A stretch of DNA of 64,000 bases from Cupriavidus oxalaticus (GTDB lineage Bacteria; Pseudomonadota; Gammaproteobacteria; Burkholderiales; Burkholderiaceae): positions 1,488,001-1,552,000 of the forward strand of contig NZ_CP038634.1 in NCBI RefSeq assembly GCF_004768545.1, written 5' to 3'. Below are positions 58,142-64,000 of the stretch, in pieces. The notes beneath the pieces were generated by a model that saw only the letters and a program-made list of their open reading frames with translations, did no database searches and was not told the DNA's origin. How positions within the stretch are numbered: position 1 is the stretch's first letter; the number at the start of each line of letters is the position of its first letter. Position numbers and translations under genes: made by a program.

Positions 58142-58608
58142 GGCTGCAGGGCTTGCAGGGTCCGGTGCAACTGCGTCAGCGCGCGGGTGGCACCGGCGAG
58201 GCCGCTCGCGCCCACCGGTGCCCAGGCCTCGCCGTAGGCGGCGTGGACCACCGGCGCGGCCCGCTCCAGCAGGCGCCGTCCGGCCGCGGTCAGGGTCAGT
58301 TCCAGTCCGCGGCGGTCCTGCGCCGACGCCTGGCGGCGCAGCAGGCCCCGCGCTTCGAGCCCGTCCAGCAGCCGCGTCATCTGCGTGCGGGTGACGTCCA
58401 GTGTCGTACCCAACTCGGACGCCATGCTGGGCTGGCCTTCGTCGGCCGACAGCATGCTCATCACCAGGTACTGGTTCATGTCCAGCTCAAAGGGGGCGAG
58501 CGCCTGGTCGATATGCGCGCGCAGCAGCAAGCGCGAGGCCAGGATCAGGTCGCGCGGCGCTTCGGGATGGTTGGCGCAATAGCGATCTATGCGGGCTTCG
58601 AAACTCAT
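58138..58608 (-). CDS. MarR-family transcriptional regulator
   Basis: A 156-residue MarR regulator. The winged helix lies at about 45-110 (NQYLVMSMLSADEGQPSMASELG in parts, DVTRTQMTRLLDGLEARGLLRR, DRRGLELTLT). It resembles the EmrR/MprA type that controls drug pumps. The gene overlaps the start of the MFS pseudogene by four bases, so its regulated pump is now dead; the repressor itself looks intact. The start at 58608 is set by homology. Confidence 0.85.
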   Translation of the reverse strand: MSFEARIDRYCANHPEAPRDLILASRLLLRAHIDQALAPFELDMNQYLVMSMLSADEGQPSMASELGTTLDVTRTQMTRLLDGLEARGLLRRQASAQDRRGLELTLTAAGRRLLERAAPVVHAAYGEAWAPVGASGLAGATRALTQLHRTLQALQP

Positions 58609-58639
58609 GGCGGGCAGCAATCCGTTGGCGACGGATTGA

Positions 58640-60613
58640 TTACCGACGCAGCGCGCCCGCGATGTCCCGCGTACCCGCCCGCATGCGCTCCGCCGCCTGC
58701 CGCACGTGAGCCGGATCGGCATTGCCATAGCGTTGCCCGATGTAGGCCGCGGCAACCGCCGCGATGGCTGCGGCCGCCTGCGGCAGTCGGGTGCTGGCGC
58801 GTGCGGCGAAGTCCTGGGGACCTTCGGCCGGCGCGCGCGCGCAGCCGTGCCGGGCCAACAGTTCGCAGAAGCGGTCGTAGGCTGCGTCAAGCGGATCGGC
58901 CCGCTCCCGGCGCCGCCACAGCGGCACCAGTGCGAGCAGGCACAGCACCCCGAGCGCGCCGGCCAGCAGCTGCCCGGCACTGGCGCCCGTGCCGAGGGTG
59001 GCCAGCAGGCGCGCCTGTTGCGCGTGGTCGTACTGCAGCACCCAGCGCTGCCAGCGGTAGACCATGCCCTCGTAGGCCCAACGGACATCCTGCAGCCAGC
59101 CCGGCTGGTGCGCCGGGCGCCAGGCCGCGGCCTCGGCGCCAAGGACGGCGTCCAGGCCCCGCTCGATCCGGCTGGGCGCGACCGCGCTGGTGGGATCGAC
59201 GCGCACCCAGCCGCGGCCGTCGAGCCAGACTTCGGCCCAGGCGTGGGCGTCGGACTGGCGCACCACGTAGTGGCCGCCGATGGGGTTGTATTCGCCGCCC
59301 TGGTAGCCAGTGACGACCCGTGCCGGCACGCCGCCGGCGCGCATCAGGAAGACGAAGCTGCTGGCGTAGTGTTCGCAGAAGCCGCGCCGGGTGTCGAACA
59401 CAAAGCTGTCGACCTGCTCCGCGCCGAGCTGTGGCGGGCTAAGCGTGTAGGCAAACGGCGCGGCGGCGAACAGGCGCAGTGCCGCCTGCACGCGTGCGGC
59501 GGGATCGGCGTGCTGCGCGGCCCATGTTGACGCCAGCGCGCGGGCGCGCGGGTTGCCTGCGGGCAGGGCCAGCGCCAGCCGGCGCGTGGCGGCATCCAGC
59601 GCCTCCGGTGCCGGCGTGAGCGTCGATCGCGCCTGGTAGCGGATGCGCTGGTCCACCGGCCGGCGCGACAGGAATTCGCCATCTGGCGTGACGGCGGCGT
59701 CGGCGGATGGCGACAGGGCCTGTCCGCGGTCCAGCACCAGCAGCCAGTGCTGCGAACTGGGCTCGAGCGTGATGCTGTAGTCGACTCCACGCCCAGCCAC
59801 TGCCATCGCAGGTGCGGGCGCCTGCGCGTGCAGGCGCTGCCGCGCCGGACGCCAGGTGGTGCCGTCGTACTCCCACAGCACCAGCGCGCGCCAGTACAGC
59901 GCCGCGGCAGGCAGCGGCGGGCCGGCGACTTCAGCGCGCAGCGCCAGCGCCGGCGAGCGGATCAGCTGGCCGACGCTGCCTGGCCGCATGGTATCGCTGA
60001 GGCCGGTGGTGCCGGTGGGCGCGGACTGCGGCAGCTGCCACAGCGGATGCTCCAGCCGCGGGAACAGCACGAACATGGCCACCGCCCACGGCAGGCCGAG
60101 CAGCGCCATGCGGCCCAGCATCGGCCAGATCGCCAGCCGGCTGCGCGCCTCCGGGTGGTGCAGCAGCAGCCAGTTGCGCAACACCCAGGCGCCGATGGCC
60201 AGGCTGTACAGCGCCAGCCAGAAAGGCTGGTCCGACAGGTACAGCGTCAGTAGCAGGTAGAAGGACAACTGCGTCACCAGCGTGGCATCGCCGAGCGCGC
60301 GGCACTCGAGCAGCTTGAGGATGACGAACGCACCCAGCAGCGCCACCGCCAGCTCGCGCCCCACGCCGCCGCCGGCCTGCCAGGCCAGCGCACTGGCCAC
60401 CAGCAGCACCAGCAGCGCGGTGGTGCCGAGCATCCAGCGCGACGGCAGCGGCGCGCGCCGGCGCCACAGCAGCCAGCGCCAGCCCAGCAGCAGCAACAAC
60501 AGCAGGCTGACCGACACCGGCAAGGTCCGCGCCTGCGGCGCCAGCACCAGCGCCAGCTGGCCGAGCAGCATGCCGTGGTCTTCATGCCGCAGCGGCCTTG
60601 CCACGGCGTTCAT
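58640..60613 (-). CDS. Transglutaminase-like membrane protein (TgpA type, DUF3488)
   Basis: A 657-residue inner-membrane protein. The N-terminal 200 residues hold about five to six membrane spans (DUF3488), followed by a periplasmic transglutaminase-like cysteine protease fold. The triad is visible: Cys near 410 (RGFCEHYASSF), His near 454 (SDAHAWAEVW) and Asp near 471 (WVRVDPT). One more span near 550 (LLAGALGVLCLLALVPLW) and a cytoplasmic DUF4129-like tail follow. TgpA-type proteins are important for growth in Pseudomonas, substrate unknown. The start overlaps the stop of the DUF58 gene, forming a moxR-DUF58-transglutaminase operon. Confidence 0.88.
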   Translation of the reverse strand: MNAVARPLRHEDHGMLLGQLALVLAPQARTLPVSVSLLLLLLLGWRWLLWRRRAPLPSRWMLGTTALLVLLVASALAWQAGGGVGRELAVALLGAFVILKLLECRALGDATLVTQLSFYLLLTLYLSDQPFWLALYSLAIGAWVLRNWLLLHHPEARSRLAIWPMLGRMALLGLPWAVAMFVLFPRLEHPLWQLPQSAPTGTTGLSDTMRPGSVGQLIRSPALALRAEVAGPPLPAAALYWRALVLWEYDGTTWRPARQRLHAQAPAPAMAVAGRGVDYSITLEPSSQHWLLVLDRGQALSPSADAAVTPDGEFLSRRPVDQRIRYQARSTLTPAPEALDAATRRLALALPAGNPRARALASTWAAQHADPAARVQAALRLFAAAPFAYTLSPPQLGAEQVDSFVFDTRRGFCEHYASSFVFLMRAGGVPARVVTGYQGGEYNPIGGHYVVRQSDAHAWAEVWLDGRGWVRVDPTSAVAPSRIERGLDAVLGAEAAAWRPAHQPGWLQDVRWAYEGMVYRWQRWVLQYDHAQQARLLATLGTGASAGQLLAGALGVLCLLALVPLWRRRERADPLDAAYDRFCELLARHGCARAPAEGPQDFAARASTRLPQAAAAIAAVAAAYIGQRYGNADPAHVRQAAERMRAGTRDIAGALRR

Positions 60614-61677
60614 CGGCGGGCTCCGGGCCGCGTTGGATGCTGCGGCCACAACGCCAGCGCTTCAAGACAGGCGCGCCGATGGCTTGCGCCGCATGCGGGC
60701 GGCAATTCGAGGCCCGGCAGGCGCAGGCCGATTTCCGCATCGTCCGGCGCGGCCAGCAGCCAGGCGCACAGCCGCGACAGCCGCGCTTCGGCGTCCATGC
60801 CCGCGGGCATCGCCTGCCAGTCGAGCCAGCGCGCCGGGCGCTGCGGTGGATCGCCGCTGCGGCTCAGCCATCGGCCGGTGCGCGCGCTGTGCTTCCACGC
60901 GATCCGGTGCAGCGGGTCGCCGCTGCGGTAGCGCCGCAGCTGGTCGATGCCGTCGTCGCCCGGAACGGATGACGCGGCAGGTCCCGCGTCATCCGCGCCA
61001 GGGCGATACGCGGCGGGCGGGGGCGGTGCATTAACTTCCGGCGCCGGGTAGACCAGCGTCGACAGCGGCAGGTCCGCATGGCTCCAGACGCGGAACAGCC
61101 CGAATGGGAAGCGGCTGCTGATCACCACGCGCGGCAGCGCCAGCCGTCCGCGCCGCGGCGCCGGCACGTGCAGCGCAAGCGTGCCGCTGGCGTGGCCGTC
61201 CAGCGTCAGCGTGGCCGGCACGACTTCTGGCAGCGCCGGCACGCGCGCCTCGATGCCGATGCGCGCGCCGGCGTCGGCGTTGTCGACGCGCAGCGCAAAC
61301 ACCGCGAGCTGGCCGGCATGCACCGGCGCCACCGTGCCCGCGCTCACCGCCAGTTCGAGCAGGTTGCGGTAGGCCAGCCACATGCATGACATGCCGATGC
61401 CGGCCAGCAGGAAGGTCAGCGCGAAGCCCAGGCTGATGTTGTAGTTGAGCGAAGTCAGCAGCATCGCGCCGAGCAGCACGGCAAAGCCGATGCCGCCCCG
61501 CGCGGGAAGGATATAGAGATGGCGCCGGTCCAGCCGCACGGTGCCGCCGGACGGCCGGCGCGCGGCAATGCGCTGGCGGAAGAGCCTGACGGACGCGAAC
61601 AGGCCTGGCCAGGGCAGGCGATGGTGTGCGGCCGCGTTCCGGTTGTCGTGCGGCGCCGCCAGCGGATCGCTCGCCAT
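60610..61677 (-). CDS. DUF58 domain protein
   Basis: A 355-residue membrane-anchored protein. Two adjacent spans lie near 60-105 (GIGFAVLLGAMLLTSLNYN, FALTFLLAGIGMSCMWLAY). The DUF58 core includes VISSRFPFGLFRVWS and the signature DDGIDQLRRYRSGDPLHRIAWK (in two parts). DUF58 proteins are partners of MoxR ATPases, with a vWA-like role. It starts 6 bp from the moxR stop and overlaps the transglutaminase gene downstream. Confidence 0.88.
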   Translation of the reverse strand: MASDPLAAPHDNRNAAAHHRLPWPGLFASVRLFRQRIAARRPSGGTVRLDRRHLYILPARGGIGFAVLLGAMLLTSLNYNISLGFALTFLLAGIGMSCMWLAYRNLLELAVSAGTVAPVHAGQLAVFALRVDNADAGARIGIEARVPALPEVVPATLTLDGHASGTLALHVPAPRRGRLALPRVVISSRFPFGLFRVWSHADLPLSTLVYPAPEVNAPPPPAAYRPGADDAGPAASSVPGDDGIDQLRRYRSGDPLHRIAWKHSARTGRWLSRSGDPPQRPARWLDWQAMPAGMDAEARLSRLCAWLLAAPDDAEIGLRLPGLELPPACGASHRRACLEALALWPQHPTRPGARR

Positions 61678-61682
61678 GGGCG

Positions 61683-62609
61683 TCAGGGAATGGCCACGCC
61701 GGCAAGCAGCGCCGCCAGCTCGCCGTCCACCGCCGCGGGGCTGCCGCCGCCCGCCGGCAGCAGCCGGTGCGCGGCAACGGCGGCAAAGACCGCCTGCACA
61801 TCCTCGGGCAGCACCAGTTCGCGCTGCGCCAGCAGGGCCCGTGCGCGCGCGCAGGCCAGCAGCGCCAGCCCGGCGCGCGGCGACAGGCCGGCGGCAAAGC
61901 CGCTGTGGCGCCGCGTGGCCTGCACCAGTGCCAGCACATAATCGACCAGCGCGGGGCTGGCGTACACCTGCGCGGCGGCCTGCTGCAGGGCCAGCACCTG
62001 CGCGGCATCCATGACCGGCGTGGCTTCCGCCGCGCTGGCGCCGCCGAGGTACAGCACGCGCTCGAAGGCGGGATCGGGATAGCCCAGCGACACGCGCATG
62101 GTGAAGCGGTCGAGCTGCGATTCAGGCAGCGCATGGGTGCCCAGCTGCTCCAGCGGATTCTGCGTGGCGATCACGAAGAACGGTTCCGGCAGCGCGTGCG
62201 TGGTGCCGTCATGGGTCACCTGCCGCTCGGCCATGGCTTCGAGCAGGGCGCTCTGGGTTTTGGGCGGCGCCCGGTTGATCTCGTCGGCCAGCACTACCTG
62301 CGCGAACACCGGGCCGCGATGGAAGCGGAATTCGCCCGCATCGCGCACGAACACCGAGACGCCGATCAGGTCCGCCGGCAGCAGGTCGCTGGTGAACTGC
62401 ACGCGCTGGTACTGCAGCCCGAGCGTACGCGCCAGCGCATGCGCGAGCGTGGTCTTGCCCACGCCGGGCACGTCTTCCAGCAGCAGGTGGCCTCCCGCCA
62501 GCATGCAGGCCAGCGCCAGCCGGACCTGCTGCGGCTTGCCAAGGACGATGCGGCCCAGCTGGGCCTGGGCCTCGGCCAGCGAAGCGACGATGCGTGGGCG
62601 AGCAGTCAC
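61683..62609 (-). CDS. MoxR-family AAA+ ATPase
   Basis: A 308-residue AAA+ ATPase. Walker A is LEDVPGVGKTTLAHAL, Walker B is VVLADEINRAPPKTQSALLEAM, and sensor 1 is FFVIATQNPLEQLGTHALPE. Sensor 2 is probably in GLSPRAGLALL. MoxR proteins act as chaperones for the assembly or activation of partner protein complexes. The start is a GTG at 62609 with GAGG upstream and gives the family N-terminus; ATGs further upstream (62681) add unrelated sequence. First gene of the three-gene operon. Confidence 0.9.
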   Translation of the reverse strand: MTARPRIVASLAEAQAQLGRIVLGKPQQVRLALACMLAGGHLLLEDVPGVGKTTLAHALARTLGLQYQRVQFTSDLLPADLIGVSVFVRDAGEFRFHRGPVFAQVVLADEINRAPPKTQSALLEAMAERQVTHDGTTHALPEPFFVIATQNPLEQLGTHALPESQLDRFTMRVSLGYPDPAFERVLYLGGASAAEATPVMDAAQVLALQQAAAQVYASPALVDYVLALVQATRRHSGFAAGLSPRAGLALLACARARALLAQRELVLPEDVQAVFAAVAAHRLLPAGGGSPAAVDGELAALLAGVAIP

Positions 62610-62859
62610 GTTGGACCTCGGCGCAAGGGAGTTGGAAGGGAGCCGGACCGGCGGCAAAAACGGGGACGCAGTGCAGCGCATTGTAGCGGCGTGCGCGGCA
62701 CGCGGCACCGTCTGTTTCCGAACGGAGACACCCCGGGCCGGCGGCGATGCACCCGGATGGCGCACAGGCTGCGCCAGTTTGCGCGGGTTCTGGCATCATG
62801 AGCCTGTCGGGCCACCGCCGGCCCAACCGTATTTCTTTCTCCTTCCGCTGCCCGCTGCA

Positions 62860-63720
62860 ATGACTGCCTCGCTGGACCCCTCCGCCGACCTCCGTGCCGA
62901 CCTCCGTGCCGACCTCCCTGCGGCTGCCGTGCTGACCCCCGGCGCCGCCGATTCCGACGCGCTGCTGCGCCTGGCGCAGGCCTTCCATGCCAACGGCTTC
63001 GTGATCCTGCGCGGCTTCGGGAGCGAGGCAGACTGCGCCGCGCTGGAAGCGGTGGCGCGCAGGCACCTGGCGGCGGTGGTGCCACCGGTGGAGTTCGAGG
63101 CCGACCTGGGCTATCCCGGCGCCCCGGCCGCGCGCGACGCCGCCGGCGGCGGCACCGTCAGGCGGCTGCGCCAGGCCTACGGCCGCGACGAAGTGTTCCA
63201 CGACTGGGCTACCGCTCCGAAGCTGGTGTCGGTGGTGCAGGCGCTGCTGGGCGAACCCGCGTGCCTGACGCTGGCGCACCACAACTGCGTGATGACCAAG
63301 CACCCGCACTACGGCAGCCAGACCGGCTGGCACCGCGATACGCGCTATTGGTCGTTTGCCAAGCCCGAGCTGGTGACGGTCTGGCTGGCGCTGGGCGACG
63401 AGGATGAAAGCAACGGCGTGCTGCGCGTCATTCCGGGCTCGCACCGCGCGGCGCTGGAGCCGGGCCAGCTGGATCCCGCGGAATTCCTGATCGAGGCGCA
63501 TCCCGCCAGCCAGCCGCTGCTGCAGGCGGCGCGGCCGCTCGCGCTGCACCGCGGCGACGTGCTGTTCTTCGACAGCCGGCTGTTCCACGCGGCGGGCCGC
63601 AATGCCTCCAACGCGGTCAAGCTGTCGGTTGCCTTTGCGTACTTCGGCGCCAGCAACCGGCCGCTGGACGGCACGCGTTCGGCCGAGTTCGGCAGCGTGG
63701 CGCTGCCGGTGGCCGGCTGA
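62860..63720 (+). CDS. Phytanoyl-CoA dioxygenase (PhyH) family protein
   Basis: A 286-residue Fe(II)/2-oxoglutarate-dependent oxygenase. The facial triad is HxD in TGWHRDTRYW and a distal His in FFDSRLFHAAGRN. The 2-oxoglutarate-binding Arg is probably in KLSVAFAYFG or just before. ESNGVLRVIPGSHR is the typical PhyH segment. The N-terminus contains three tandem ADLR/ADLP units from a 12-bp repeat. The start ATG lacks an obvious ribosome site. Substrate unknown. Divergent from the moxR operon. Confidence 0.83.
   Translation: MTASLDPSADLRADLRADLPAAAVLTPGAADSDALLRLAQAFHANGFVILRGFGSEADCAALEAVARRHLAAVVPPVEFEADLGYPGAPAARDAAGGGTVRRLRQAYGRDEVFHDWATAPKLVSVVQALLGEPACLTLAHHNCVMTKHPHYGSQTGWHRDTRYWSFAKPELVTVWLALGDEDESNGVLRVIPGSHRAALEPGQLDPAEFLIEAHPASQPLLQAARPLALHRGDVLFFDSRLFHAAGRNASNAVKLSVAFAYFGASNRPLDGTRSAEFGSVALPVAG
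62884..62919. repeat. Three tandem 12-bp repeats at the 5' end of the PhyH gene
   Basis: GCCGACCTCCGT, GCCGACCTCCGT and GCCGACCTCCCT in frame, giving ADLRADLRADLP near residues 9-20. Copy-number changes would keep the frame. Confidence 0.85.
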
Positions 63721-63750
63721 GGCAGCCGGCGCGGGTGGTGGGGCCGGCCT

Positions 63751-64000
63751 TCAGGTACGCAGCCCGACCAGCCCTGAAATTTTTTCCGAAGCTTCGAGCA
63801 GCGGCGGCAGGAAGCGCTCCAGCATTTCCTGCGCGCTGGTGCGATTGGCCTGGCCGCTGATATTGATCGCGGCGATGGTCTGGCCGGCGCGGTTGCGGAT
63901 CGGCGCCGCCAGCGACACCAGTCCCTCTTCCAGCTCCTGGTCGTTCAACGCCCAGCCGCGCGTGCGGATATCGGCGACGATGGTCTTCAGCGCTTCGATG
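63751..64000 (-). CDS. IclR-family regulator, C-terminal part (runs off the window)
   Basis: Partial gene; only the last 82 or so codons are visible. The reading WALNDQELEEGLVSLAAPIRNRAGQTIAAINIS (in parts) is the C-terminal effector domain typical of PcaR/PobR-type IclR regulators of aromatic catabolism. It ends in EKISGLVGLRT. The helix-turn-helix lies beyond the right edge. It is convergent with the PhyH gene. Confidence 0.8.
   Translation of the reverse strand, partial: IEALKTIVADIRTRGWALNDQELEEGLVSLAAPIRNRAGQTIAAINISGQANRTSAQEMLERFLPPLLEASEKISGLVGLRT

Noticed and set aside
62884..62919. Short tandem repeats considered as a CRISPR array
   Set aside because: Three directly adjacent 12-bp units within a coding region, with no spacers and no cas genes.

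Overview
The window is chromosomal DNA of a high-GC betaproteobacterium, almost certainly a Cupriavidus (Ralstonia eutropha group). This rests on the 16S/23S sequence style, the acoR-acoXABC acetoin locus in its R. eutropha arrangement, Burkholderia-type porins ending in LRHQF, and several Bug (TctC-like) periplasmic binding proteins. Names come from reading motifs and family resemblance; no database search was possible.

Layout. 0-6.7 kb: a Fur-type repressor, a mercuric-reductase-like flavoprotein, a small secreted repeat protein, and a LysR / MFS transporter / creatininase-family group. 6.7-17.2 kb: a very large double-kinase hybrid sensor, a PRC-barrel protein, a decayed porin tail, a LysR regulator divergent from a DUF1338 (2-oxoadipate dioxygenase-like) gene, a second-type elongation factor G, and an orphan NarL-type response regulator. 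17.3-24.6 kb: a D-glucarate catabolism island. A GntR/FCD repressor, glucarate dehydratase and two Bug proteins lie on one side; ketoglutarate-semialdehyde dehydrogenase and keto-deoxyglucarate dehydratase lie on the other. Together the enzymes take D-glucarate to 2-oxoglutarate, and near-identical 13-bp palindromes suggest one repressor ties both arms together.

24.8-32.7 kb: a DedA-rhodanese fusion, then a same-strand cluster of IclR regulator, OPT-family transporter, class-V aminotransferase-fold protein, peptidase E, porin and DUF1177 protein. This reads as an uncharacterised peptide uptake and degradation system and is the best candidate for an undescribed system here. 32.8-37.6 kb: a membrane-embedded patatin-like lipase between two closely related IclR regulators, then a luciferase-like monooxygenase. 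37.8-45.6 kb: the acetoin dehydrogenase locus, with a sigma-54 activator (AcoR), a clear -24/-12 promoter with an upstream 20-bp palindrome, acoX, acoA, acoB and acoC, followed by an AhpD-like protein and a lipoate ligase that could lipoylate AcoC.

45.6-48.1 kb: a broken DUF3047 gene, an unrecognised conserved protein, a strong Fur box beside an intrinsic terminator, and an OsmC-family protein. 48.4-53.9 kb: a complete rRNA operon (16S, tRNA-Ile, tRNA-Ala, 23S, 5S) with promoter, boxA elements and terminator. 53.9-57.4 kb: a GIY-YIG protein, the ohr/ohrR peroxide-resistance pair, an HtrA/DegP protease and a small unknown. 57.5-64 kb: an MFS efflux-pump pseudogene overlapping its MarR regulator, a MoxR / DUF58 / transglutaminase operon, a phytanoyl-CoA-dioxygenase-family protein and the 3' part of an IclR-family regulator that runs off the window.

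Three genes show decay (porin tail near 11.9 kb, DUF3047 near 45.8 kb, MFS pump near 57.8 kb). I saw no insertion sequence, prophage, integrase or CRISPR array.
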